Positions 12,326-26,400 of a stretch of DNA of 64,000 nucleotides are shown piece by piece. The stretch lies in contig VWZW01004141.1 in NCBI GenBank assembly GCA_013397115.1, positions 806,001-870,000 of the forward strand. Reading direction: 5' to 3'. The position numbers and the translations under genes were made by a program. How positions within the stretch are numbered: the stretch's first letter is position 1; each line of letters opens with the position of its first letter. The stretch is from Edolisoma coerulescens (Eukaryota > Chordata > Aves > Passeriformes > Campephagidae). The notes beneath the pieces were generated by a model. That model searched no databases and had not been told where the DNA came from. It worked only from the letters and a program-made list of their open reading frames with translations.

Positions 12326-15300
12326 TTGCAGGTAGCACCAGATCAGCTCTAAAACTAGAAGTAGTGCTGAAACAGCACAAGAGCTGGGGCAGGCAAGGGT
12401 CAGGGTAGCTGCACTACTCACAATACTTGTGGTAGGACCTGAACATCCTTCCCTGAACATCGGCCCATGAGGAGATCACAGAAAACTGAGAAATCCTCTG
12501 GATGGTAAAGATACAATCACAAAACAAGGAAAATTCAGCTACTTGTTAATGCCTCTTGCTGCTGTTCCAAATAATTGCATAAATGTGAGACTCATGCTTT
12601 AAGAACTCTAACCCATCTACAGATGATGTTTTAAACCTACCACAGTATTTTCTGCAGATTTTCCTAACTCAAAGCATGTCATTCAGTATGGGCTGTATGC
12701 TTCTTATTAACGGCATTAAGCAAACAGAAGAGCAATTGTTCTAAGAAAAAAGTTTGCTAGAGTATAGGAATATGAAAATTGCTGCAGTAGGTAACAATAA
12801 TTCCTTAGGGCTTATCCTGGCATTCTTAACAGTATATATTACTTAACTGATAGATCATAACAGCTAATTTAGAGTTATTAGGTCTATTGCATAAATACGT
12901 GGTCAAGAGCACTTTAATGCCTACCACTGTTACTTCAGACCATAACAGCTGCTTTGGAGCTGTCAGCCTAGTTTGTCACAATCTATTTTAATCTGAAAAA
13001 AAAAAAATCCTAATTACTTTGTAGTTGCTAGTGCACAATTTAAGCTGATTGTTTGGTGCCATAGCTGAGCATTGTTTGAGCAGGGGAGGTGAAATACTAT
13101 AAAGAACAGGTATTGCTGCCATCAGACAAATCACAAGGGACTCAAAGTGTTAATAACAGAGATGCTTGCCATGTGTTTACAGAGGACAAACAACGAGAAA
13201 AGAGAGGATGTGAGACAGATTATTTCTTTGTTTAACTCTGTACTCTGCTACTTTAAAAACCTAAGAGGAGCCATTAAAGCTATGTTTATCGTTAAAAAGC
13301 AATATCTGCTTGCTACCCCACTTCCCAGCTCAACTCCCCGCTGCCAGCCAGCTGGGAAAGCTCTGCTGGGAAAGGGGGTGCAGCCCAGCTCCTCCAGTGT
13401 AGCAACACATTTGGATCTAACCAGCACAGTGAGAGCTTCCAGCAGAGGAGTTCAGTGGAAAGACAGTGGCACCTTTTCCTGTCTTCTGGCCGTTTGGCAC
13501 ATGACATTCCTGCTCTGCCCACAAGCACAGACAAGTGATTGAGAAGGTCAGAGAGGCACCCAGCCTTAGAGATAAGAAATGTAGGGGTTCAACTGTTTTT
13601 AAGCACAGGCAGAGGCCAATATAAATGCTCAGAAAACCCAGCTGTCTCTACCAGTCTCTGCTCAGAGTGTGATTCTCTATAATCATGTCATTCAAAGAGA
13701 CTTTTGCTAAGTACTGAGGGAAAAGTGGCATCCTTTGGTGAGGGGAGGAAAATGCCTGTTGCTGCAAGCTATCCATCATCTTCAAAAAGTCCAAGACGTA
13801 TTAAAGCTCCCTAAATTTTTATTCCCAACAGAGCAGGGTAAGTTCAGTGTTTTCCTGACAGGCAGTCCTCCCATGTCAAAATCTACTTCCCAATTCAGTT
13901 TTGGAGGCATTCACGTGCCTGGTAGGTTGGATAATAAATAAACGCCCATCATGTCTTTATCTGAGAAAGATTTTCTTCTTGCTGCTTTTTCCTTTTTTTT
14001 TTTCCCTTGCACATTTGGGGAAAGCTATCTTCACATCCCCCACTCCCCCCTCCACCCCCAGCCAGGAAATAGTCATTTTGAGGCAAGACCTTAAAATTGA
14101 TGATTTTGAAAGTTTTCCCTATTGCCATGCTGTTCTGCTCCTGCATTCCTGTGGTGCCAACAGATGAAGTTGTAAGCCTGTTCGCCTCCCTGCATCTAAT
14201 CCTGATACTACTCAGCAGCAGGGAAGGTGGGCAAATGTTCACTAGCAGTTGTTGGCAAAGAAACACAGCAGGATTTAAACTGGATGATGCCACTGCATGT
14301 GTAAAACAACCATTTGAGCAAATGCTGCTATAGCAGCATCTTTAACCAGTAAAACAGAATTTGCTGTTAACCTTTTGTTTTCTAGCTAGCTGTGCTGATG
14401 AGTTATGATTAATTTCAGTTATGTTTACAAAAAAACCCCAAACCAAAATGAATAACCAATTAAGCTTATAGATAAAAAAATAATATATATGCTTGTAGCA
14501 GTTGCTGTGACAGACTTTCAGTGAGTCCATATATAACTAAAATAAATTGCAAAAGGAAAATATTAATAACATTCTGTTGCATTCTGGTGAAAGGTTCCAT
14601 GCTATTTTTCACAGGGTCATTTTTGCAATGAACTTCCTTCTCTTCCTTTCCACCTTGCACAGCCTGGTCTTTCGCTGATGTGCCCCAACCCCAGATTTTT
14701 CATGGTTTAAACATGCTCATATTATAGCATTCTAGGACTGCTCTGAATGAGGATCACCATAACAGTAAAATGCCATGCTTATCCCCTACTCAAAAGCTTG
14801 GCCTGGGTCACCTACTGTGACATCAAAACAATGGGTCAAGAGCACCCCAAATACTGCTTTTCCCTAGGCTCTCAAGTTTCCTTGCTTCTGATAGTTTTTC
14901 ATAGAGAACATAAGAGCTCCTTCCTTCAAACTGAGCTCTGTCATTATTTAAACTTCCCACTTTGGTATCTGAGAAATATAAGTTGAAATATCAGCTGTCA
15001 ATGCACCCAATGTTAGGAACGGGAATGAACTTTTCCCTGTCCTTCCTTGAAGATGATGGGAAAAGACACATCCCACAGCCAACCACAATGGACTTTTGCA
15101 GTTCATAAGGCCATGTTTAATTGAAGAAATTGCTTTTTGGCAATGTTGCTGCCTACCTGGGGCATTTAACTGAAGCAGGGCTTTCCCATTAGGAAATATG
15201 TGCAAGAGCATTTTATACCCGTGCATTATCTTGCTGGATCTCCCAGGTGTGCCCTAAGTCCTGAGCCCAGGTTCTGTCCTTTGTGTTGGCTTAGATTTTC

Positions 15301-18300
15301 CATCCCACATTTGCCACACACAAATATGTCTTGCGTCTTAGTGCTGGATCAATTACCTTGAATATGAAAATGTTTAAAGCTTGGAGAGTCAGTAAAACTC
15401 TTAAGAGGAGCCTGGGCAAGAGTGCAGTGCTAAATGGCAGGCCCAGCACATGCATCAGAAGATTCATTTTCTAAAGGAAAGTTGTTTTAATAATTTCATT
15501 TTGCCTCAGCTGACAATCCACACTAGATGGAATATTGAACAGCTGTAGCCTAACAGACTGAAAAATCACCCCCTGGAAAAGCAGGGAGATGGATGCAGCA
15601 GGACCAGAGCATCTGTAGCCATGCTCCCCTGTAGAGGGAGCTCCTTGGAGAATTGCCATCCTCCTTCCCACGTTGCCTGAGTGTCAGCTGGCACAGCCAA
15701 ACCTTCAGAGCCACCAGGACAGAGGTGGCGGTTGATGCTACAGAGAAACAGCTGCTGCAGAGTGAAGCTCTACTGCACTTACCTGGACACAGAACAAAAC
15801 ACACGCGTGCTCAGAGATTTATCCCCTTGGGTGGGAGACACACGCAGGTTAGTGAATTCTGTGAGGAAGCAGTGCAGAAACAAACATGCCTTTCGTGAAG
15901 GGACTTGGAAGCAGTACAGTGAAACTTAGAAGGTTAAAGCAGTACAGCTGTGGACAGTTTTCCTCTTTCATCTGGCAGAAACCATTTTTTTCCCAGTGTT
16001 TTGTTAGAACAAAAAAGTTTTGGGGCACAAACATCAGACGCAAAATTGAGTTAGAACCAGTTGCGCCACTGGGACCTTACAGGAGAACATAAAACACCTT
16101 TTCCAGGAACACCTTTACAATTCATTTTAGCTGTGCATCCAAGCCTAGGTCAGCAAGATCATAGCAACCATAACATTTAAAAATTACATCCCTTACATAG
16201 AAACAAGCTGGGAAAATATTTGTTAAGTAATGAAGTGCATTCTTCTCCTGTATCTGCACTACCAGGCATTGCATGGATCTCAGCTGGGTAAAATAGGCCT
16301 CAGAACTGAACTTCAAGCCTTCAAAAATACAAGCTCCCCAGTCACAGAGATTTTGCTTAAATACAGTTCTGTATTTGGCCTTGGATTTCTGAGCTTTACA
16401 GTTCAAACCTATTCTCTCATTCCATTGTATTTATTTTTTAAGTTCAATTCTCATGACTTTGAAAGCTTTCTAAAGGTCAGAAGAGAGAAGTACCAGATAT
16501 TGCCACAATCACCCACAGTGTAATGCAGTCATTTCATATTGCTTTAAAGCTTTCAAAAAAACATTGTGACTTTTCATCTCAGGGAATGTGGCTAAAGGTG
16601 TGGGTCAGGTTTCAGAGGGAACAGAAAGCCAAATCCTTTGCCATTAGACGTGGTGCAGGCTCTGGGTGATGTGATGAAAGAGCCGTCCTGCTGTTGAAGC
16701 CCTATCATAGCTCCCATCTCAGCATCCACTCCTGGACACAGCTATTGAGCATTGGGCCAAGTTGTTTAGCCTTGTATTTATTTAATCTTCGTGAAGATAA
16801 AGAGGGATGTTCCACTGAGAGCTCTTTTGTTTCACTCTCTATCAGTTCAATAGGAGAGAGAGCAGAGCTAAAGCCACAAGCAATGGTTTGTATATCTTGT
16901 AAGTCTTCTAAAGCTTTGTCATCATATGCTGTATTATGTTGTCTTTTTTACTGAGTGACCATTGCTCTATTGTACACCATCTGCCTTTTTGTGACTTGAT
17001 GAACCACATTGTAAAAGGCAGAAATCAATAAACTTCTCCAGAACCCAAAACCTAGGAGGGAAAAATGTTTTCCTGCAGCACCATCTTGTGGTCCCTGATT
17101 TTAGTACTGAAGATGTCCCTCCCTCTTCCTGGGCCGGGAAAGTCTTTCTGCAGACTTGGGAACCACACCCAGCTTTCAGCAGCTTCTTTTCTAGAGGTAC
17201 TGTGAGGAGCCTGGCAAAAATGATTGTGCCTTCTTGTAGCTGGCCTGGACCCTCATCGAGTTCTTGGAAGGGATAGAAGGGACAAAGGAAAATTGAATTT
17301 GGCTTAGCAACATGCAGCTTGACATACATGATACAATCAGCAGCTTAGGCACTGGGGAAAAGACGTGTTTCAGTTAGATGTGGGGTAACCCCATGCTGAA
17401 ATTGTTCTGTAATATGCTTAGGTCCAGGAGCACAAAAATAAGCAAACAAAAAAATATTATGCAAGGTATCTGAATATTCAGTGGAGGCAAGCAGCCAATC
17501 AGCTGATCAAAGCATCCACCTTTTTGTGACATTGTCAGTACAGTTTGCATCACTCACAGGCCTGTGAATAAATATCTGTGCTTTGACCCTAAGGTGGCAA
17601 TCCTGGCCTTCAACAGTAATGGAACAGCTATTATGACATCTTAGGCACAGATAGCAGTTATTTAAGCAATACCCATGGCTTGACAGCTATTGATTCAATG
17701 CACTGTCAAGCTAATAGAGAAATGAAAATGTAAAATCAGAACTTTTATCTTCTCCAACTGAAAAGCAAGACTTCCAGCTTTTTAGAACACCTTTACAGCA
17801 AAGCTGCTGCATGGAGAAGGACAGGCCCCACGTTCATGCACTGTGCTCTCGACTGCTGTCCCACTAAGGGGAACGCAACCCTGGGTGTGACTTTTTCATC
17901 TCACCTCCTCCTCTAACAGAACATTTTGCTTATGCTCCTCTTGTTCTGGTGCTACCAGATACAGTTACTGCAGATGCACTGATTGCTCACCCTTAAATAC
18001 AGTTGTTTCATCAGAGCGTGTCCCTTTGTCAGGATGTTATGTGACATTGAAACCACTTGTGCTGCCAATGACATGGAAACGGGAGGAATTTATTGCCCTT
18101 CAAATCAAAATCATGATTTTGATCCATGATCAAACCACATGAAAGCCTAACTTTCTCTGGAGCACAACTTGCTCTCCGTAATCACTGGCCACGAGGATTT
18201 CTCTGGTTTGTCACGTGCACAGTTCAGCTGTGACAGTGCCTCAGAATTCATGTAGCAGGAAACGGGTTTTTTTCTTTGTCAAATTGTTTATATACATACT

Positions 18301-19779
18301 TCACCTTCCATAAAAATAGTATCAAAAAAGAGCAAATACACATCAGATTTACAAGGCAAACAGTGCCCTATTCAGTTTCCATTGTTCTGCTGCTCCACAT
18401 CAAAAATAGTGTAATACTTTTGCTTGCAAAATTTTTAACTAAATCATCTGTAACACAATGCTTGTGGCAATGGTTGCAATATCAGGCTTTAAAGCATATA
18501 GTTACATCTGATCATCAGCAAGCACTCCAATAACTTCATGAGATTACCCATATGCATATTCCACCCACATTACACTTGGATTTAAAGTGATCCCTTTTTT
18601 AGGACTTAGGAAACTAAGAAAAATGTTTTAAATGGGGAATTCTGAAAGCACAGAGTCTCTAAGAATCCCTCATAATGTTTACGCTCCAGCTTAAGACCAA
18701 AGCTCCATTCCTGCCAGTTGTAGCTCTTGGAAATTCTGCTACATGGAATTCACAGCCCCAAAGAAATATGACAAGTGATGGCGTTATTATGGGTGATACT
18801 GACTTCTACTGACATTATTTTATGTGCTCACTCTGCACTCAGCTGTTGAAAAGTGTTACACATTTGTTTCTATTATTTTTGTTACACTACGGGGAAATGG
18901 AAAATAAATTGCATTTTGGAATCACCTACTTTGGGAGACAAGTCATCCTAAGATCAAAAAAAGTTGTGTGGCGCAGCGATACCCAGAGGAGAGAACAACT
19001 CCAGAGACAACACTCTCGCAGTTTCCTTAAGTACTTTGCATTTTTGCCAAGCATATCTTAAGAGCAATTGCCCAACAACAGATTTCCCAAATCCTCTGTA
19101 GCCTGGTAAAGAATCAGCTGTTCTCCTCAGCAAGAGTAGCACTACTGTACTACTGTACTGGCCATTCAATAAGGAACCAGAGCAAGCCTCCTCTCACTAC
19201 CAATTTAATGAGTGACAACACTCGCTTAATCTTTTCCTAAGAGTGACCCCTAAGCTGAGATGGGCACATGACTGGTATCTTTATATCCCTCCAGAGGGAT
19301 GCTACTCTATGAAGGGAACACTGACTTTACTATTCAGGGGTTGCCATGAGCAGTTTGTCTTTCAGTGTTACCAGGGGTTTTTTTGTACAGGAGGTATGGA
19401 ATGAGTGCAAGAAACGAGAATGAAAAACTTTTACTGCAAAATCAACAGTATTATCAAGGGTTAACAACTTTGTATTACTTCAATGCTAAAACAAAATGTG
19501 CCATTTTCTGGGAGATAGTCAAATAATCCTGGTGTCTTCTGCTTGATCTTCAGGATCAGGTGGATGTTCCTATACACCAAAGGGAGGAAAAAAATCCCAA
19601 ACATGAGTATAACTTGATTTAGGGACACCTTTACATTTCTGCCAGATCAATACTCTCCCTGAAATATTTCCTTATTGCCTAATGACCTCCCTGACACTTT
19701 TTTATTTCATTGTGACCTTCAGTAGCCTATAGCTTGGCATGGTCACATGAAGTAAATAGCATTTCACTCTCAGATTACA

Positions 19780-19785
19780 TTTATT
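19780..19785 (-). terminator. Candidate FMR1NB polyadenylation signal
   Basis: AATAAA on the minus strand lies about 520 nt beyond the FMR1NB stop codon; a second copy is at 19701-19706. Motif and position are the only evidence. Confidence 0.3.
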
Positions 19786-20304
19786 TCAGTAGTCAATTGC
19801 TCTTCAGCATTGAGGAAGAATGCCAAGAATGTCAAGATGTAGAGCTATGAGAATGCCTCAGCTAAAAACCACCCCATATCCATACAGAAAGACAGGTTGT
19901 TCGGTGTCTGTAAATGGATCTGCCTCTCCTGAAAGCAGCAAACCCATTGCTTTTCCACTTTCTCATGCAACAACTTGCACATGACATAAGGAACACTGAA
20001 GTGGCAGAGGGCTTTAACCTCAGACTGTCCATGGCTCTGCTGTCAGCTGGCAGCCCAGGACAGCAATCGAATTCTTGCAAACTCATTACTTCTCCCACAA
20101 CAGAAAGGTGATCCCTGAAGGTGATCCCTGACGAGCACTGCCTTTGGACAATGTCTACTGCACTGGGAGGCAGCAGGTACTTGGTAGTGCATATCTTTAG
20201 TATTCTACACAGACTCAACAGAACAACCCTAAACTTAGAACAAAAGAATATCCCAAAGTTAGTTTACCTTCTTTTTTTTTTTGTCCTTTTGGTTCTTTCT
20301 TAAG

Positions 20305-20422
20305 TCAGTCCAGTAAAGGGCGATGAATCTCTTCATCTTGAGTCTTTTTACCACGTACTCTTTTTCCCCGTGCAATTTTCTGTACTTTTTTGCTTATCCT
20401 TTGTAAAGGATTGATACACGGA
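20305..20422 (-). CDS. FMR1NB: FMR1NB exon 5 (basic cytosolic tail and stop)
   Basis: The acceptor is GTTGCAG|TCCGTG and the stop TGA is at 20305-20307. It reads (S)PCINPLQRISKKVQKIARG, then KRVRGKKTQDEEIHRPLLD. The phase fits exon 4, and a Lys/Arg-rich tail also follows the last helix in human FMR1NB. The sequence itself is not closely conserved, so this exon rests on phase, splice site and composition. Confidence 0.75.
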
Positions 20423-23400
20423 CTGCAACACATTAAAACAGCTGAAATTGGTTGACTTCCAAAGTAGGAATTTAGAGAAGGTCACCTAGACTTCAGCCAT
20501 GAAATCCTAGCTCCAGTGAAAAAACTCACAAAGCTATAGTTGATTTCAGGGACCATCATAAGATTCATCACCAGAAGAAAGATTAAGGTGAGGAAAAGCA
20601 TTTCAATGCTTTTCCCACTTCTTACATTTTCTTCATGCATTTCACCTTCTGATTCATACAGAATCACAGAATCATTCAGGATAGAAAATACCTTTAAGAT
20701 CATCAATCCTAACCATTAACCCAGCTCTGCCCAGTCCACACAGGGCACACACAGGCCTGGGGCTCCCCTCGCTGCCCAGCTCTTCCAGGGAGAGGATCTC
20801 CTGCACAGGATTGCTTGTCTCATCCCCAGCAGGCAAGTACGGGGAGACAATGCAACCACGACCAGAAGTTTCCCCAGCAACAAGTCAACAAAATCCTGTG
20901 GGCTGCTTCCACAGCTGTACTAGGGATTGGGCAGGAATGAAGACTTTCCTAACTCTATTTTTAAAATCTACAAAATATTATTCAAAAGTAGCGCTATTTA
21001 AGTGCACCTGCATTTTTCTAACCTTTAGTGTTTTAACCTACCTGTCCTTGCATGTGGTTCTTAAAGCAGACTAACAAAACCGAGAGGAATAAGATAGGCT
21101 GGCACAGTTATGGACACAGCAAAAGTATCAGAGCACAGCTCTAGACAGGAGATACTGTGTTGATAGCACACAAGGGAAATTGCCAATTGGCAGGGAACAG
21201 ACGTGTAGATTCTGCTTCCTGCATGAAAAACACCACTGGAAGGAGGCAAACACACAGTTTGTCCATGGGGATGTGGAAAGTAACAAAGCCTCACTGGCTT
21301 GGGAAATAACTAGAGTTGATCGAGTGTGGCAAGGAGAGGAGTACTCAGCTCCCTCTACCAAATTTACAGGAATTCCATGTTGCTACATTTTCTTTTTCTG
21401 GCCATGGTATAAAAACCTTGCAATTTACTCTACAAGAGGCACAGTGGAGTTAATCAATTATCCCAAATTTCATCAGCAAAACTTCTCTAATGTTTTTGAT
21501 AACTCTAGAGAACAATTTTTACTTTTGTGCACACCAGTTGCAGTACAGATTTGGCATTGTACATAGGACTCTCTCAACAATGACTGTATAATGTTGAAAA
21601 CAAAAGAATTTCTATCCAAAGAGAAGGTTTTTGGCTTATTAAAGGAATGTTTTTCAAAGCTCTATCAACTGTCTCTAAAACGGTTGAAACTCAAAGTTAC
21701 AGTGTGATTGGAGTGCACCTTTCCTAGAACTCAAATATGAATATTGGAAATCTAAACCATTTAGCATCTGGTTGATTACTGCATTAAAAAACAAAGCAAA
21801 AAACCAAGTCATAGCAGAAGAGCAAAATTCCTAGTTTCACTGGCTATGAAAAAACACAGAAATGATCATTTAAACATTAATGTGAATTCTCCCAAAATGA
21901 ACACATATTAATTCATTTTCCAGAAAATTTATGATAATTTCATGTTGATTCTTTGCCTCCTGTTTTCAGAGTCACTGATGACTCAGTGCAGCTATCTGTA
22001 TGCTGAGCATCAGCTGTTGAGCACAGTGTAAGATGTAATGTGGAGATTTTCACAGCAGGTTTTGTCAAAATGTGGGACTCCACAGCAAACAGCCATCTGC
22101 TAAGCAGCCTCATTAGTAAAGTCTACGTGTGTGTGTATACATGCGAGTATATGATCCCACACAGACTACTATATCTTAGTAGAGCAAAAGTTTAACACTT
22201 GGAGGAAAAAATCTGCATTAAAAAGACAATTCTGTAATATTAACCAAGATGTAGCACCAGCCATTCAATATGAACCAGTACCGAAGCAGAATAAAGCATA
22301 GTTATGTTAATTCATTCCATCAGTTTAAGGACCTTGATGTTGTGGAGTTTCCATTTTCCCTGTATCCTGAGAACACATACACATGCTGAAACCCTTCACA
22401 GTATCAAACACTAAACTGCTTGCATAGAACTCACAGGCTGTAATGTGCCCTATACATTAAAAACCCCATGCTGCATGTTAGAAGCATTAGAGGTACTTAA
22501 TTCCCAACTCACAGCCCATCTCCTTTACTCTGTTCAGGCCTCCGACTTTGTTCTTCCCGTCCTTGTCTTACTGCATAACTCCAGGTCTATCCTGGAGAGA
22601 GTCTGCTTTCGTGTTTTATGTGCAACTTCCCAAGCAAGTGAAGAAAGATTAAGTCCAAGTCTTTTATATCCAGGTCTTTAGAAAGAGTACTGGGGCATTA
22701 AATAACCTTTCTTTTTCCTTAAGCCAAATTGACTCTCTGTTTTATGCAGCTTCAAAATAGAAGGACTCATCTTTTATGTCTGAACGTTAGTTTCCTGCCC
22801 TTTTTTTCCCCCAATCTTTTCTCCCCTCACATACTTAAAAGATGTCAGTTCTCCATATTTTCACCATTTAGAAACAGTACTTCATAAATTTGGTCTGCTC
22901 TAACACTTACCTTCTCTGCAAAAAGGCACAGCAACAGATTGGTAGAAACCCCAAAATCAAAAAGCCTCCTCCGACAAGCAAAACCACTCGAATGGCCAGG
23001 TGCACATCTGTAGAGGCAGTGGAAGTCTGCATTAGTTCTGAATAATTCTGATACAGACACAGAGGGTCAGGTGACAGAATCAGCCTCTAGGACAGATATC
23101 TTTACTGCCATGAAGTCACAGCCATGTTGCTACTTAGTTCACACAGATGTTTTGTCAGCAAAGCTCTGACAGCACTCACACCCTAAGGCACACTCGTACC
23201 TGAAGATTTTAGTAAATGCCAAGGAAAATTGCCATCTCTCAGATGAATTTAAAGTTGGACTCAATGATCACAAAGGTCTTTTCTAACCTAAATGATTCTA
23301 TAATTCAGCAGCACAACGGCAAAAAAGTAGGTGTTAGAAATGAGCTCAGATGAGAAAGAACTGGTCTCAGACTTCACTTGAGTTCGAAAAGCACAAGTGT

Positions 23401-26400
23401 TTGTTTCGTTTCAGAGGCAACCAGGGTTTGAGTGAGCCCAGGGCACAGGGCAGGGTTGAGTGGGGGGAATAAATAACAATTAAGAAAAACAATCAAAGTC
23501 CCTTAGAAGCTGCTTTAAGAATGGAGACAAAATCTTTCAAGTGAATTCTATTTATCTACTTCAGTTCACAACTTTTGTAGCATTTTCTTAAGGCCTTATT
23601 TTATTCTTGGTGAAATTCAAGACAAACCTCCCAACAAGAAGAACCATTCAGTATGCAGCCTGTGACCAGCTTACAAACACAACTGCCATGAGTCTAATAT
23701 CTGCTAAGTGCTTCTATTTTGTCAACAGATTGCTACAAGGCAAACAGTAAGTGTTTGCATTTTCTTTGGACATATGCTGTACATCCAGGAGCATTCAAGG
23801 AGCTCATTAATCTATGAACAAATAATTCTGTAAAATAGTCAGCCCTTGATATTGATGTCCAAACAATCAAAGCCTAACTGGAATGAGGAATCAAGCAGTC
23901 ACAGCTGAATAAGCGTATTTAATTTTAAAATTTGCTTGAGTATGTAGCTTAAAAAGGAGCAGAAGAGCTATAATTTTCACTGTACAGCTTTTCTTCTTGC
24001 TGTAGTGAAGTGTCTTTTATACCTAATATAAAGGCCCAAGCTGGGAATGAATGTTATTAAAACATTTAATTTCTGTCATATGCCCCTAACTAACAAACAG
24101 ACTCTGATGGCATCACAGTGGACAATACTTTCTTCAATCAAAAATTACCTAGCTAGTAGTAACTACACCTGCCCCAGCACTGGAATGTGAAGCTGATCAA
24201 GCACAAGAAAAATTTCAAAGTCTTCTCCTGACCTCAGCTTGCTCCTGAAGAAGCACAAACAAGAGAAAGTGAATTCATGCTTGCTGACAAATAACCTTGG
24301 GGTTTCATATTTGTATTAAGTCGTCTCTTCCTAAAAATTGGGATATTACCTCTGAAATCAATGGAGCTGTGCTGAATTATACCAGCAAGAACTAAATCAT
24401 TAAATTCTAAATTATGGTTTCTTTTTACTAACTTAACATCCACATTTGGCAAGATTGCTTGTGTCTGAAAACTCTTCCTATATTGTTGGTTGTTTGTCCT
24501 TGGACAAATTAAAAATTTGACTGGACACAGTCCCCGGCAAACCTGTTGTAGCTGATTTTGGTAGAACAGGGAGGATTGACTCTATGGTTATGAGAGGTCA
24601 CTTCCACACCCAATAATTCTGTCTCTAATAAAACATCTCTAAATTATTTGCTTTTTTCAGTTTGTTGAAGCAACCTCACCATGAAAAGAAACAACTGTTT
24701 CTAGAAGGCTATACAAACAGGAAAAATTTATGATAAAAATTGAGATTTGATACAACCCCTTCAGTAGACCAAAGACAACCATGGAGTTATAAGCAAAGAT
24801 AAGTGTACAAAAATAGTTTTTTGCATTCTTTCATATGAGAAAAAAAAATCATGCCCACCAAGTTGATGCTCAAAGGAAAAAAAGGAGGTAAAATGTAATG
24901 TTGAGGCTGGAATTTGATAACACAGAACCACTGACATTTTGGTTGTAAGAGACTTCTGCAGGTCATGTAGATGAATCTTCCTCTTGAAGCAAGGCTACCA
25001 CCAATACGAGATGAAGTGAGTTGTGTCTTTTTATATCCACGCCTTGAAAACCTCCAAGGTTGGAGACTCCATCACCTTTCTGATGAACTTTTTTCCCCTA
25101 ATGTCTGAGCTAAATTTCCCAAGCATCAGTTAGTGGCAATTCCCACTTGTTAAATCATCTGGTTCTTCCAAGAAGAATTTGTGACTCTCATCTTAGTAAA
25201 TTCCCTTCTAAACAGTCTTCAGCAGCTATTAAATAACCAATCAGCCTCCACTTCACCATGTAAAATACATCCAGTTCCTTCACTTTTTCTTCACAACACT
25301 TTCATGGAGTTACTACTTTGGATTAACCCCCGCTTTCCACAAACGAAGCCTTTACTTCATTCTTTGTACTGACATATGTGACTATATTTACTTATATGGC
25401 ACTCGTTCTTTGCTTGTCAAGATATTCAGAAAATTTTCTATCAATTAATTGATTCCTTTATTACTATAGATGAAGAAATACATGCAAGCTTACAGTTACT
25501 TTAAAGAGAGGGGTGTTCTGAAAAGCTAAAGGTATGAAGAGCAACAAGAACTGTATTGTGTGACCAGGAGCAGGATTTGTTGTGAGGCAATAGCCCAGAG
25601 CAGCACACTCACCATCTCTCACTGGCATGTAGCACTCCTCATCCTGGCCAATTTTTAAAGGACAGCAGTGATTTTTTGAGCATTCAGACATATTCAGGCC
25701 TTCTACAGGACAAGGAGTTAAGAGTTGCTCATTGCTGAGGCGGCAAGCTTTAAAAAGAAAAAGAAATAATAAATTAGGTCAGATGTCTATCCTGGGAGCA
25801 ATGTGAAACAGAAGGAACTCATCACGTTGGTGTCTCTAGCATGTTTTGATTAATTAAATCTGCCAGAAAACAGCATCATTGATGTTCATGTATGCTCTTT
25901 CCCAAAACCTAACCAATTTTTATATTGAAATTAGCAGAAAAGCGAAATCATGTCATAGAAAATCTTTAGTAATTTGCTTTGTTTCTGTAAGAATCTATTA
26001 CAAAGACAAATCTAAACACCATTGTGCCACTTTTTTGTACTTAGGTTTGTAAAGTAAGTGAAAAAGACAAACTATGTTTTCTGACTGTACTGTTTCTAAT
26101 TAAAAAACCACCAGAAGTTTAAGGTGCCTTTTTTTTTTTCTGACGGACTACATTGCAACTAACCATCTCTGTTTGACACTTACTATCTGTTTCTACTAGC
26201 AGCTGAAAATCAGCTGATAGGAAAAACCCCCACAACATCCAATCCAGTTATTGAACAATGTATTTAGGCAATTTTTGAGATTTTCTATTTAATAGCAGAT
26301 TTATTGATAGTCATGAGATACTCTGTGGGAATGGCTTAAATGTGTGGGGTAGTTATAAATTGTAGATGTCTCTGTATATTTAATTCCTATAAAACATCGT

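Larger units (their letters stand above)
1..19700. other. Intergenic region downstream of FMR1NB
   Basis: I find no exon with convincing homology on either strand. Open frames here are short, lack conserved motifs and have no splice-compatible neighbours. Recognisable contents are listed separately: a CR1 fragment at 1335-1675, A-rich tracts near 240-290 and 1925-2045, a TCC repeat at 3404-3422, one ambiguous base at 5453 and a MITE-like candidate near 12050. The 3' UTR of FMR1NB probably occupies the stretch just right of this region. Confidence 0.6.
23008..25612. other. FMR1NB intron 3
   Basis: This 2.6-kb intron separates the trefoil and transmembrane exons. It holds two CR1 remnants of opposite orientation, listed separately, and otherwise AT-rich unique sequence. 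Confidence 0.7.
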
